A stretch of DNA of 64,000 nucleotides from Melampsora larici-populina 98AG31. Lineage: Eukaryota > Basidiomycota > Pucciniomycetes > Pucciniales > Melampsoraceae. Each line of letters starts with the position of its first letter. Position 1 is the stretch's first letter. The DNA lies in contig NW_006768797.1 in NCBI RefSeq assembly GCF_000204055.1, positions 381,380-445,379 of the forward strand, written 5' to 3'. Positions 10,844 through 23,363 of this stretch are shown piece by piece. Below the pieces are notes generated by a model. It was not told the DNA's origin. It made no database searches and worked only from the letters and a program-made list of their open reading frames with translations. The translations under genes were made by a program, and so were the position numbers.

Positions 10844-12655
10844 TCAAAGCTCCCAAATCCTAGCGGTAGACACATTGACTCTATTCCAAGGTTCATTACG
10901 TATAAAGGCCTGATAAAAGAGAAGCCAGATCCAATAAACATGACCCATGATCCACCAAGTGAACAGATCATCCGGATGGTATTCTGGGTCCCACAGAGGA
11001 TCCAACTGAGTGGCTGTAGAGTAGCCGTTGGTCAAAAGTTTGTTCGGTACTGAGGAAATTTTAGATCTCCCAAGGTTCCCGAGGTAAGTAGGTTGCCACA
11101 TGACCGAGCGAAACAAGAACCATGGCGTTTCTTCGGGCTTGGGGCTAAAAGTGATGGGATCGAAACGATCGTCATGGCAAGATTTGAAGTAATCCTCGCT
11201 GAGATATGGATGTAAGAATCCAAGCCAACGTTGTAACAGGGGTGGAAAAGTGTTGAAGATTGATAGTGGAAGAGAATGAGCCATCCAGAGGTGAGCTGGC
11301 TCGTTAAGAGATGGTCGTACGATCTCCTCAGAGTGTTTGTCGCAGAGATAAGACTCCGCTAGCGCATTGGCTACTGAGCGGAACAAAGTGACAGCCGTAT
11401 GGACACGCTAACAATCATCAATCATAAAGAATACAACTGTGAGCAAGCTGAGCTATGAGATGGCATTACTAAGATCACTACAACTTACTGGATTACATTC
11501 AATGGGGTATAACCTTCCTTCACTTTCCTCATAGATAAAGTCAATACTAAAGTGTCCATCGTATCGAAAATTGCACTGTTTCAATCTAGTCAAAAATGTT
11601 GTGGTCCATTTTTCTGCCAAAATAGAAACCTTATCATGATTGGGTAGTCTACGAACATCCTCGTACCGCATTACCATATCACTCCCTTTACAACAAACAA
11701 AACTTCTGATCTTATTATCATAAACGGATGCCTGAGTACAATATTCTGGGCCTTTGATAAAACGTTGTAAGATATATAAGGCTTTAGGTCGACCATTGGT
11801 ATCGAGTTCACACGAGTCACCCGTCTTGGTTTGGAATTTGTGTAATAAGTACCTCTTCGTTTCCTCCTCCGTTTGTCGTGGTAGCAAGGTAAGATCTGTA
11901 CGTTCGGACGCATGGGCAAATTGAATGGGTTTAAGGATATATACCCATGACTGGCTCAGAGACCCCACTGGGTATATCGACGGAGGATCAGGATACAGAA
12001 ATGACATGGCCTCATTGACCGACGTGAGTGGTTGTGAGCAATGAGGGACGTCCATACGATATTCGGCACAAAGGGGCATAAACCTGTCTTTTTCGTGAAG
12101 TTCCTCTGCTACTTCTTTCAATGGCGTCCAACAAAAGCAATTTACACCCGGTAAGTTACGAACCTCCTCCGCAATCTCACAATCGATAATCGTACTGAAA
12201 GCGAAAGAACAAGGGATCCAATGATCTACGCGCTCAGATCGAATAAGGTCTAGTATAAATCGCTTGTACTCCTCTGGACTTTTGACAATCGAAGGCGAGA
12301 AATAGTGGCGAGTCACGGACGTAGAGAATCGGGACGGAGAAGTGATGGACCAGTTCTTCGAATCTGCTAGTATGACTCGATGCTGAGGGTTCAAACGGCG
12401 AAAAGCCTTTGCCAGTGATAATGCCTTCATACCTCGAGACCCGGTGATTAAGATGGTCCTTTGATCTTCCAGCTTGTCGTCTTTGAAGATCTGTCTTTTC
12501 ACAAATTTACGATAGGTGTCAATCGAATAGAGCCCATTGAAATAGAGATAATGATGAAGGGTGAAAGCAAAGGTAAAGGGGGCGGTAAGAAGGGATAAGA
12601 CTACGAGTAGCAGTGCTATGAGTCGACATTGGCCAAGGGTTGGAGCGGAATTCAT
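10844..12655 (-). CDS. Membrane-anchored fungal ATP-grasp ligase family protein
   Basis: Two exons (12655-11489 and 11407-10844) join across an 81-nt intron with a GTAAGT donor and TTAG acceptor, giving 576 residues. The junction rebuilds the ATP-grasp metal-binding motif: IECNP ends exon 1 and RVHTAVTLF begins exon 2. Other family signs are the pre-ATP-grasp segment ILITGSRGMKALSLAKAF, YILKPIQFAHAS, and the lid/ATP segment YILQRFIKGPEYC. HFSIDFIYEE precedes the metal site, and the C-terminus ends NVSTARIW. An N-terminal hydrophobic helix (LIALLLVVLSLLTAPFTFAF) suggests a signal anchor. The family forms amide or peptide bonds through acyl-phosphate intermediates; the substrate here is unknown. 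The start is the first ATG in frame; an upstream open stretch lacks an ATG. Confidence 0.8.
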
Positions 12656-13119
12656 GTTGCCTTCAAAACAAATAAAATTCTTGATGATGAAGGCGATGGA
12701 CAATTGGTATCACAAGAAGTAAACAGACAATCAGAACAGAGACCCTCGGCCAGTCTTTTCTACATCCCTGAAGGGCTTTACTTTTGAGAGTCACTTACAG
12801 CCGCACCCGATCGGCTTTACCCTCAGTGGTGATATCTCGGAGTTCCTCAGTCTGGACTTACAAGGCGACTTAGAAACGGATATAAGATGGAATATCAAAC
12901 TCATCAAGCATGAAAAGCGTACATCGAGTGAAGGTCTTGGAATGACAAGATTTTATGTGTAGGGGATCAGAAACTTGGTGTCAATCTTGATATCAGTGAC
13001 TAAGCCAATCGGATTCCACATCTCACTCTCAAGATTGAGTGTGTAACCTTCAGGAAAGTTGAAGAAAACACACTGGGATAGTTCAAAGTTGCCACCATGA
13101 TACAATGCAAGGTGAACTT
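12656..13119. other. Intergenic, upstream of the ATP-grasp gene
   Basis: No coding signal. Holds the presumed promoter of the minus-strand ATP-grasp gene and ends at the GTTTT target site of the copia element. Confidence 0.4.
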
Positions 13120-13124
13120 GTTTT

Positions 13125-13612
13125 TTTCGTAATTAACTATTCTAGTCTAGTTAAATTTGTATATTTTAGACTAGACTAATACTTTTTCTCGTTGCGCTAA
13201 ACCCCTAACATCATTTCTAACCAACTTACCATATAACTAACAACAGACCGGATAAGATGGCTTGGTATTGGAACACAAGATGGCTTGGTATAGATGGATA
13301 ATGAAATAAGGAACAAATGGACTTTTGTAGCGTGAATGATTGTGTGACTATTGTAGGCCCTGCAAGACTTTTGTGCTGTATAAATAGTGTCTTCTGTAGC
13401 CTTGTATTTGTTTTCTTCACTCACTCATATTTCGCTATTTTTCTCAATTCGTCCATCACCTTCTTATTCTTCCATCAAATTCCACATCTCCAGGTGTGTC
13501 CTCAGCTTTGTTGTTGATTTAAATCCAACATAAGCATATACTTATCACCAGCGCTTTAGACCTTTTTGGTTTTTGCCACTTTTTCTCCTACCAGATCTAG
13601 GAGCATACGAAA
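13125..13612 (+). repeat. 5' LTR, 488 bp
   Basis: Begins TTTCGTAATTAAC and ends GCATACGAAA, so the termini form TTTCG...CGAAA instead of TG...CA. It differs from the 3' LTR at about four positions by eye, including 13235-region A/G, 13255-region T/C and 13331-region C/T. TATAAATAG at about 13379 is a likely transcription start signal of the element. Confidence 0.92.
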
Positions 13613-13632
13613 CATTATCAGTACTTTACTCT

Positions 13633-16600
13633 ATGTCAACTGAGGAGACCTTACCAACCGACGCACCACCAAAAACCACACGAACTTACGCATCCACCAC
13701 TGCCATGAATCCGGCTCTCACCACTGCGATGACCGCGCTAGCCGCGGCGCCTGCTGCGATTCGAATGCAGTTAACTTATAAAAACTACAACGTATGGACT
13801 ACTTGGATGGAAAGTGAGATGGACAACTTAAACATCTTTAGTGTTGCTGATGGTTCTTACGTTCTCAGTGAAAACTCGCCAGCTGATGAACTCGTCACAT
13901 ATTCAAAACTTGAACACAAAGCTTATAATTTTATTGTCAGACACTTGGATGAGAATAATCTCGCTTTGGCTACTCAATTTTCAAGCAAGGCGGGTACTGC
14001 AAAGACTGGCGCAGGACTCTGGAAACATCTCAAGGATAAATATATGGCTAATAACGTATTTCATCAAACTCATGTTTTACATACTTTTCTTCATATCAAG
14101 TATCAAACATCAATCCAATTTTGCAGTGAAGTTCGAACTTCACTTGCTACCCTTTCTCGCATTGGTCTGGACATCCCGGAACGAGTTCTTATTGTCTTAA
14201 TTCTTGCACGCCTTCCCCGATCAATGGAGTCTTTTATTTGAGTAGTTTCCCATTCTATGACCTCGAAGACTGAAGTCAACTTTATCTTAAATCGTCTCGA
14301 GCAAGACGCTCATCAGCAAGCTACTATGGACGACACTTCCACTTCAACTGCGTTGATCTCAACCGGAAACAAGAATCCTGGTCACATGTGTACTCACTGC
14401 AAACGCCCCGGTCACTTGGAACCGAGATGTTGGATTGCTCATCCTGAGCTTAAGCTTACTTACTCTCGTGCTCGCAAGAATAATGCGTCTGTCGCTGCCT
14501 CGGACACTACTCCAGCTCCTGCGGCCGTTCCTACTGCCTTATACGCTGGAATGGACCTTGACGACCCCTTGTTAGCTCCATCTTTTTCATCTTCAACAAA
14601 TGCTCTGAACGTCGCACTTACTCCAACTTCAACCCTTCTCGATTCAGGGTGTTCTGATGTGATGTACACTAGTAGGGATTCATTTTCAAGTTATTCCGAA
14701 ATCATCTCAAATGTTAACATTGGAGAAGTGGGGAGAACTGTTCAGGCAATTGGCCAAGGAGTTGTTGCTGTTACTGGTGTTGGTGGTGTTATAATCTTTC
14801 AAAACGCTCTTCATGTTCCCGCTCTTCCATACAACCTTATCCCTCTGTCTCTTCTTTGGCAGAAAGGATCTCAAGTATTCTACCGCGGTGATTCTACTTT
14901 TTCTGTTACTCGTGATGATCGAGTTGTTTTCGATGGTGTTGTTAAAGATCGACTTTTATTTCCCAATCTTACTATTTCTCGTCTCCCTGTCAATAAAAAT
15001 CATGCCTTTTCTTTTAACCTTTGGCATGATCGGCTTGGTCATATCAATCACAATTATTTGCTTTCTACTGCGTCACACACTGAGGGTGTTGAGAATGTAT
15101 CTGGTAAGGAGTTCTGCGACTCGTGCGCTATAAGTCGATCTACCCGTCTTCCTTTTTCCGGTAAAATACCCCGTCCTTCTAAACCTCTTCGATGTTGTTC
15201 ACTCTGACCTCTCTGGAAGAATCAATCCTCCTACACCGTCAGGCTATGAATACTTTATGAAGATCACGGATGGTCACTCTTCTTACCGATGGATATACTT
15301 ATTACGTTTCAAGAATGAAGCACTCGATAAATTTAAAGAGTGGAAGACTTTGACTGAACGTATGACAGGACGTGTTGTAAGAAAGCTTGTTAGTGATGGT
15401 GGTGGAGAGTATGTGAACAACGATTTCAGGGAGTTTCTTAAAAGTGAAGGTATATCTCATGATGTTACGGCGTCTCACACTCCTCAGCAAAATCCCTTTT
15501 CCGAACGAGGCAACAGAACGACTGTCGAAAAAGCTCGAACAATGCTACACCGCGCTTCTATCCCTGCTTTCATGTGGGGTGCTGCAGTTTTAACTGCTGT
15601 GTATCTTGAAAATCGTACAGTATCGAGATCTTGTGATGGCATTACTCCTTTTGAATCTTTGCATGGATCAATCCCTTCGGTTGGCCATATTCGAATCTTT
15701 GGTTGTGCTGCATTTCGCCATCTTACTCACGGAAGAGATGGGAAGTTTGGTCCTCGTGCTGAAAAGCTTGTTCTCGTTGGATTTATTGAAGGAATGAAAA
15801 ATTACCGCCTATACGATCCCGCCACTGGGACAATCTATACCACTCATGATGTCAAATTTAATGAATCTGAGTTCCCTTTTGTCGAACTATCAAAGAATCC
15901 GACTACTCCCATTGTACCCTTCACCGAAGAAGAAATCTTGGGAAGAGAACCTGTTCGAATTCGTCTTCATCAGCCTGTCATTGCCGAAGAAATTCGACAA
16001 GAACGTGAAAACATTAGTGCAACTGCGCTTATATCCATCATTGGCAATTCTATTGACGAATCATCCAATTTATCTACGCTCGATCTTGAACCAAATCCTC
16101 CTACCTATTCGAAAGCTCTTCTAACTCGCAACTCTATCAAATGGCAACAAGCTACCTTTGAAGAGTTTGATTCCTTTGCTGCTAATCACGTCTTTGAGAT
16201 CGTTGACAGTATTCCTTCCAATCATAAACCAATTACAACCCGATTCGTGTACACACGAAAGTTTGACGATTCTGGCTTTCTCAACAAATTCAAAGCTAGA
16301 TGTGTAGCTCGTGGTTTTCTTCAAGAGGAAGGAAAAGATTTTGACGAAACTTTTTCTCCAACTGGACGTTTGGCAACTCTGAGAGCCCTTTTTGGCCACG
16401 CTGCTGTCGAGGATCTCGAAATACAACAAGCTGATTTTGTCACAGCTTTTCTTAATTCCCCTTTGGCTGATGGTGAAGTCGTATACATTCAAATACCCGA
16501 TGGCTTTATCGATTGGATCAAACAATTACCTCTTCTATCTCCTTTTCGTGATTGGCTCCCAACTCTCTTATCTCGATGTGGCTCTGTTTGGCTCAAACTT

Positions 16601-17710
16601 CTTCGTTCTTTATATGGCCTGAAGCAAGCATCGAGGAGTTGGTATCTTACAATCAAATCTTGGTATTACAAGCATGGATTCGTGGTCAGTGATTCTGATG
16701 CTTGTTTGTTTATCTACGTTGGAAAGAAGGGTGACAGGATCTTGATTTATATGTGGGTAGATGATATTGTGATTGTTGGAAAGGGTGTCAGTTGGGTTCT
16801 TGAGGCTTTAAAAGACGACTATCGTTTGAAAGATTTAGGACCAGTGAAAAACATGCTAGGTATGCAAATTACGAGGAATCGAGAAGCAAGAATTTTATCT
16901 ATCAGTCAATCTAAATACATTGAAGAACTTCTTAAGGTGTATGGAATGGAAGACTGCAAATCGCTCGGAACTCCTCTTCAATCAAACTTGCCTATTCTTC
17001 CTGGTACGGATAATGAAGTGGTAGAGTTTAAAGCAAGTGGACTCAACTATCGCCGTGCTATTGGATCATTAAACTGGCTTTCCCAATGCACCCGTCCGGA
17101 CTTATCTCATCCTGTCAGTCTACTGTCTCAATTCCTTGAAAAGCCAACCATGGATCATTGGGGTCATTTCAAACGTGTTTTACGTTACCTACGAGGAACC
17201 TCTAATTTGTGTCTTACGTATGGAATTCAACCTATCAATGAAACATTACTTAAATTTCAACCTGAATTTACCGGCCCTCCTATTGCTTTTTCTGATTCTA
17301 ATTGGGCTGGTTGTACTATCACTCGCTGATCCACATCTGGTTATACTTTTCTGTTTCATGGAGGCGCTGTGAGCTGGCGATGCAAGAAACAACCGACTGT
17401 CGCTCTTTCATCAACTGAAGCAGAATACAAAGGTTTTCTTGATGCCGGACAAGAAGGCATGTGGATTCGAAGACTTATGGCTGATTTTGGGTATGATCAA
17501 TTAGTTTCAACCACTCTTTTTGGTGACAATCAAGGATCAATAGCTCTGTCTCGTAATCCAGTCTTTCATGGGCGTACCAAACATATCGAGATACAATTTC
17601 ATTGGATCCGAGAGAAAATTCAGGATAAAAGCATTGACATAAAATATTGTTCAACTAATGATATGGTGGCCGATATACTTACAAAATCTCTGGATAAATC
17701 AAAACTATAA
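13633..17710 (+). pseudogene. Copia gag-pol polyprotein, disabled by two stops and a frameshift
   Basis: Starts at ATG 13633 (MSTEETLPTD). Domains in order: UBN2-type gag, zinc knuckle CTHCKRPGHLEPRC (about 14388), and the protease segment LLDSGCSD (about 14635). The integrase has an HHCC head (HDRLGH...CDSC) and a DDE core (SDGGGEY, then SHTPQQNPFSERGNR). The reverse transcriptase has YMWVDDIVIV (about 16748), and RNase H has ALSSTEAEY. Breaks: in-frame TGA at 14239-14241, a one-base frameshift near 15188-15195 where KPL should run into DVVHSDLSGR, and in-frame TGA at 17327-17329 before STSGYTF. Both stops could come from CGA by one C-to-T change. As written the polyprotein cannot be made without suppression. 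Confidence 0.9.
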
Positions 17711-17767
17711 CAATTTCGACGAGATCTTGGTTTAATTGAAGGAGGTGGTTTAGCTAACGAGGGGGGG

Positions 17768-19074
17768 TTTCGTAATTAACTATTCTAGTCTAGTTAAATT
17801 TGTATATTTTAGACTAGACTAATACTTTTTCTCGTTGCGCTAAACCCCTAACATCGTTTCTAACCAACTTACACTACACCAAATGTAATCTTTACCGGGT
17901 GGTAAAGAAAACTACTGACATAGAAAAGTCCTGAGGCACCAGGAAGAGAGCTAAAAATCTGAAAAAATATGCACCTTGTTCCTAGATGCTGGGGCGTCAT
18001 GATGAGTATTTTTTTGTATTTTACACGCAGATATTGGTTAATTTACTAACAATAAAGGCTGAAAATCATCAAAAACCCACCTGTAACAATACCTGAAATT
18101 TGGCCCTTGATTTTGTAGACAGGTTTTTGAAATCTTCAAACATCAATACCTTTTGCAGTTCTGAATCAAATAACTCGATTTTTGGTTCATTGGAAAGGTG
18201 AGTCTTTGCTCTACATTTTTCATTGAGACATCACATCTGTAGCCCGTCTGAAGAAGGTCCTACAGAGCTATTCATGCAGAACTGTTTGGACATATGTAGA
18301 GCGTTCAAATGACTAGATAGCACCTTGCTGACATTATGAAGTGTAAAGGAGAATGGTTCAGCTTTTGAATGAACCAAAAATCGAGTTATTTGGAGCAGAA
18401 TTGCAAAAGTTATTGAAGTTTTTAGACCACAAAATATTGTCTTTATAATCATGACCCAAATTTCAGGTATTGTTACAGGTGGGTTTTTGATGATTTTCAG
18501 CCTTTATTGTTAGTACATTAACCAATATCTGCGTGTAAAATACAAAAAAATACTCATCATGACGCCCCAACATCTAGGAACAAGGTGCATATTTTTTCAG
18601 ATTTTTAGCTCTCTTCCTGTTGCCTCAGGACTTTTCTATGTCAGTAGTTTTCTTTACCGCCCGGTAAAGATTACATTTGGTGTAGTGTTACCATATAACT
18701 AACAACAGACCGGACAAGATGGCTTGGTATTGGAACACAAGATGGCTTGGTATAGATGGATAATGAAATAAGGAACAAATGGACTTTTGTAGTGTGAATG
18801 ATTGTGTGACTATTGTAGGCCCTGCAAGACTTTTGTGCTGTATAAATAGTGTCTTCTGTAGCCTTGTATTTGTTTTCTTCACTCACTCATATTTCGCTAT
18901 TTTTCTCAATTCGTCCATCACCTTCTTATTCTTCCATCAAATTCCACATCTCCAGGTGTGTCCTCAGCTTTGTTGTTGATTTAAATCCAACATAAGCATA
19001 TACTTATCACCAGCTCTTTAGACCTTTTTGGTTTTTGCCACTTTTTCTCCTACCAGATCTAGGAGCATACGAAA
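17768..19074 (+). repeat. 3' LTR interrupted by a CACTA miniature element
   Basis: LTR sequence runs 17768-17871 and resumes at 18691-19074. The split at CTTA/CCAT matches one continuous position in the 5' LTR. The two parts sum to exactly 488 bp. Confidence 0.93.
17872..18687. mobile_element. Non-autonomous CACTA miniature element, fold-back, 816 bp
   Basis: Starts CACTACACCAAATG and ends CATTTGGTGTAGTG, flanked by a TTA duplication (17869-17871 and 18688-18690). A CACTA terminus with a 3-bp duplication defines the CACTA (CMC/EnSpm) superfamily. The inverted repeats extend inward several hundred bases with few mismatches, so the element is nearly a full palindrome. No coding frame is present. 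It shares CACTACACCAAA and CTGACATAGAAAA with the large CACTA element at 46921-61859. Confidence 0.92.
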
Positions 19075-19283
19075 GTTTTGCCAGCTCCCGTGTATGAGCT
19101 AACTCTGAAAGCAATCTTTCGAGCAGGATTGTAGGGATGAAGCCTGATGAAGCTAACCTAACAAATTACACAGCGGGTCAAAACCGTCATAACTGATATA
19201 TAATTTGGTCGGCTATTCCACGAACAAAGGTTTGTTCATTTTGAAAACATCCATAGTCACCATGATACCACCGAGAGAACGTA

Positions 19284-19554
19284 CAGCCCTTTGCAGAATT
19301 GATGACTTTGGAAAAAGAAAAAACGCTTGAGTTTTCAAAAAAACCTGCGAGTTTTTTTCAGTTTTTTTCAAAAACTCATTGAGTTTTTCAAAAACTGAGC
19401 GAGCTCTTTCTCTTTTAGACTTACTGAGCCAGGTTTCCAAAAAAAACTCACTGACTTTTTGAAAAACTCAGCAGCTTTTTGACAAAAATCAAGGTTTTTT
19501 ATTGGAAAACTCGAGGTTTTTTTTCTTCAAAGTCATCAATTATGCAAAGGGCTG
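19284..19554. mobile_element. 271-bp fold-back MITE with TA duplication
   Basis: Terminal inverted repeats CAGCCCTTTGCA...TGCAAAGGGCTG extend about 32 bp with a few mismatches. TA dinucleotides flank both ends (19282-19283 and 19555-19556), as expected for Tc1/mariner-derived MITEs. The interior is made of AAAACTC/GAGTTTT blocks in both orientations. No coding capacity. Confidence 0.75.
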
Positions 19555-19844
19555 TAAACATAGACGGTACATTTCCAAGATGCGCTTTTTACCTTGAAAG
19601 AACCGGCGAGGCACGAGTTGGTTCACGAGCGCATGGGGACTTAGTGGGGCTGGAGAGTTGGGCCCGAGAGGGGATCGGGTCGAGGGAAGGAAAGATTTAA
19701 ATCCCTCCCGCAAAGTCTGAGAGGATACTTAGACTTTCCTTGACAGCTGACTCAAAAGCCACCTTTCAATCTAAGTCCTCTGCGCTTATCCAAAAGGAAA
19801 AATATAAATCTTTTTGTTGTAAAATTCAATTTCAATGGTTTATA

Positions 19845-20345
19845 AAATAGGGGGTTTCAAGTTGACTTTTTTTTGAGTATTTTTACGCTATGACAACTTG
19901 CCCGTTGTTGTAAAATATCCGTAATTTTTTTAAAGCAGGACACCTTTTTAGGTGTCCCGATTTAAAGATATGTTGGTTTTACACATATTTTTTTACGAAA
20001 AACTTGCCTGAATTTTAAAAAAATACGCAAAAAAAATCCAAACTTGAAACCCCCTATTAAGGGAGCTCAAGTCAAAATATTTGCAACCTTTTCTTACAAA
20101 ATTGGGGAAAGTTTTTTACGGTACCGTGCTGTAAAAACTTTTCCCAATTTGTAAAAAAGGACCGTAAAAATTTCTTCCGGATCTCCTTCTGAGCAGTAAA
20201 TTTATGCAAATTTGCTGCTAAAAAAAATTGGGATGTCGTATAACATTTCCCAATTTCATAAAATTTTGCGTAAATTTTATGGAATTGGGAAAAGTTTTTT
20301 ACAATCAAAGAAGTAAAATTTTTTGACTAGCCCCCCTATTTTCAG
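19845..20345. repeat. Pair of adjacent AT-rich fold-back repeats
   Basis: AAATAGGGGGTTTCAAGTT at about 19845 is matched in reverse complement by AACTTGAAACCCCCTATT at about 20041-20058. A second arm pair joins about 20058 (AAGGGAGCTCAAGTC) to about 20340 (GACTAGCCCCCCTATT). Internal hairpins such as AAAGTTTTTTACGG/CCGTAAAAA recur. No coding frame and no clear target duplication could be fixed. Confidence 0.5.
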
Positions 20346-20399
20346 CTTTAGTAATCAAAACAGAAACTTAAAATTACAGGTACAAATGATTCAATTCTA

Positions 20400-22840
20400 G
20401 CCAAAGTAGGAAGAGCAGAGGAAAATGTGCAAAGGATGACTAGGGCACAATCCGTGGTGATTGCCTTAGAAGAAGGGAAAGAAGGTGATCAAGAAAATCA
20501 ACAAGGAGAAGGTAGCGGAAGAGCAATTGGTGTTGGAGTCAAAGGTGGTGATACAACCAGTGGAGATACTGGTGGAGGAGCTGGTGATAAAGACGGAAAG
20601 GAAAGAGGAGAGAGAGTGAATGCAAATTGATTAAGGAGCAATGGTGGCAAAGAAAAAGATCAACGTCATAGGTCCACAAGAACCCGGACAACAGCAAGGG
20701 GAAGACAAAGATGACAATGATGAGTCATGGAAACCCCCGGTGTTGAAAGGGAAGAAAAAACAAACTTCACCTGACACGTCTGAGGAGTAGAAACTATCAA
20801 TGCTGGACAATGATAAGTCTATAGGTAAGGCTCAGCAACTTCCAAATCCGCTTTCTCTTTGTTTCTCTTTTTCTTTCCTAGTTTCTTGTCTTCTTTTCTA
20901 TTCTTGAACAATAATTCTTGAAGAGGACGGTCCGGACGATTTGAGGAACAGTTTCTCTATGAGAATGCAACTGCGGCTTAGGTGTCAAACCAAGTGAGCC
21001 ATATAAGGATGAGCCATACCTGACTGCAAATTGGGAGAGTGGTGCCTTAGGGCCAAAACTCAAGCCATACCCGGCTAAAAATAGGGATCAGATTCTGAGA
21101 TTAGATTGAAGTGTGAAGTCAGTTTACTGACCTGAATATCGTTTGGGGTGATCCATTAGTGGAAGGAGACTGTGTGATGGAATTTCAAGCCAGAATCAAC
21201 TACTTGTATGCAACAAACAGGTTCAACAAGGGTGCAGAGCTCTTGGCAATTGCAATGGAGAAGGCAAATCCAGGGATGCATAATAACCAACAGGAGACGT
21301 CCAAACAGGCTCAGCTGAAGCTTTTTTGGGAGCGGGTTAGAAACCAAACCCTGAGACCTCCAATAGACACAACACCAGCTCAACAGATGGGAAACACAAC
21401 CCCACTGCAAATGATGGCACCTGAGCAGCCTGCTCATGATCAGCAACATCAAGACTTGCAAGAAGGACCAAGGCAAAGTCAAACCACTAACCAAGAACGT
21501 ACCCCTTATTGACTAATTCAAGAAAACATGTTGGAAGCAACAACTGGGGTGTTTACTCATGAGATTCCAGGCTGCATCAAAAGAGTGGCAAGTGTGATTG
21601 GACAGAACCCAAGAGAAATCGGACCCAACAATTTGTTGGAAGAGGAGTGGGCTAAGTTTATGCTGGAATCTGAAAAAGGGTGAATGCAGTTGAAGAATGG
21701 TGATGTTATAGAGAATGGATGGTGTCTCTTGAAAGCAAAAGACCAGCAGATGGGGAAGCTCTTAATCCCACTCAGTCCTGTTTTTCAAAGCTATATGAAG
21801 TAATTCCAAGTGTACATACCTTTGTTGGTTTGTGACAAGAACTGGCTAATTTCAGATCAAACCATGTGGACCAGGAAAGAAGCACCATCAGAATCAAACA
21901 TCACGAAAGGGACACTTCACATTTATGCAGCAGAATCTCCAATGGACAAGTTAACTATGCAGTAGGAACAATGGCTGGACTCAATGAACTTGTTTATACG
22001 TTATGTTTCCAATGCTGAATGGGTGATGCAAACAGAACACTTCAAGGCTCATAAAGAAATAGTTAGTGAATTGAGGGAAAATATTGGTTGGATGGTGGCA
22101 TTGAGATAATGCAGGAAATTACTTCAAGGATTATGAGATTAACTGTCAGGAAGGAAATATGCCGCATAGCAGAGCTGCAGACTACAATCTTGGATGGAGT
22201 AAAGCAAGAATGTGAGAATTTTGGAGAGAGGGCCTTTTGCACAAACCCCTACACAATCGGAGGACCTAAGGAACACATAAATCCTGAGACTGGCTTACCA
22301 ATTGAGAAGAAAAAGTCAACACATCAATTGGCTATGTACTCAGACAGCTTCATTACCCACTACTTTGACAGATCAAACTTACAATGAGAGAAAGCCAAAA
22401 GGGAAGTGGGTGCCAACTTCAATCTTTTGGGTGCAAAAGGCAGCGGAAAGAGCGGAGAAAGCGGCAACTAGACCCAAGTACAATTACAAGTACAATTATA
22501 GGCCTCATTGGAATTATTGAGAGAGTGATTGCTTTGCAAAAGGCTACAAAAGAAAAAGTGATTATCGTGTAGATAGAGACAAGAGACAGATAAGTCAAAG
22601 TCAAAGTCAAAGTTGTAGTTGTGAGTGTGTTTACCCAGAAGGGGGAAAAACAGGAAAAGGTTGTTATGCGTGAGTGGGTGTTGTACCAAGAAGTCTGTCC
22701 ATTGAATGCAACTTGAGACAAACTGTTGAAAGGAAGAACAGTCCCCAATGAGAGATCACCCAAAAGGTGAAAGAGTGAGTTAGACCTGACATGACAAGAC
22801 CTTGGTTGATTGCAAACAGGTTGAGTTCATTGTCAGGTGT
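20400..22840 (+). pseudogene. Decayed gag region of an older YR retrotransposon
   Basis: Broken open frames resemble the gag of the intact YR element downstream. The clearest match is FCTNPYTIGGPKEHINPETGLP at about 22230-22290 against SNPYATGGPKEHINPLTGED in the intact copy; Gly/Arg-rich and Gln-rich patches also correspond. Stops and shifts interrupt it throughout. Its reverse transcriptase part resumes at about 29080, on the other side of the intact element. Confidence 0.7.
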
Positions 22841-22960
22841 GGATGGCCAAGAGAATGAGAACAGGAAAGAGGCCTGTAATAACAGATCTAACCAAGATGG
22901 TCAGACAGGTGCAGCAGAGTGCATCAAGAAGTGGCCACCTAATATAACCTGTGAATGATA

Positions 22961-22990
22961 GGCGGTACCCAAAGGCACGACGGTACCGCC
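22961..22990. repeat. Perfect 9-bp hairpin at the left edge of the YR element
   Basis: GGCGGTACC (22961-22969) and GGTACCGCC (22982-22990) are exact reverse complements separated by 12 bases. The GC content contrasts with the surrounding sequence. It may be part of the element's terminal repeat. Confidence 0.7.
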
Positions 22991-23363
22991 GCTTTCCATG
23001 ACACGTTTGAGATATTGCGACGGGGCTTCTCGGGACGGGTATGAGTATGCTTCTACAGAAGCAACCCATTTCCCTGTATGCAAACATTGGGGAATGTTGC
23101 AAGGAAAATTTTATGTTCCCACCAAAATTTTCCTTCCCTCTTTCTGCGCCCAAGTTTTTTCCCTCGCCTCTAGTTATCTCATAACTGTCAACTCTGACAG
23201 CTCATCCATTTCTCACTCTCACTCTCACCTTTTTTTCAGAACAAGTTACAGTGCTATTCTTCAATAGCCTGCAAACACTTTCTATTCGAAATACATCAAC
23301 TCACAGTGTTATTTTTCAATAACCTGCTGTCAAATTTATTTTCACAACATCAAACTCCTCAAG

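Larger units (their letters stand above)
13125..19074 (+). mobile_element. Ty1/copia LTR retrotransposon with non-canonical LTR ends
   Basis: A complete element: 5' LTR, gag-pol, and a 3' LTR that carries an 816-bp insertion. The target duplication is GTTTT (13120-13124 and 19075-19079). Removing the insertion and its 3-bp duplication leaves a 3' LTR of 488 bp, the same length as the 5' LTR. The pol order is protease, integrase, reverse transcriptase, RNase H, which is diagnostic of copia. A G-run at 17759-17767 just before the 3' LTR is the polypurine tract. Confidence 0.93.

Noticed and set aside
13197..13517. Short frames repeated at about 13200-13517 and 18671-18979
   Set aside because: They are the same LTR sequence in two copies, not genes.
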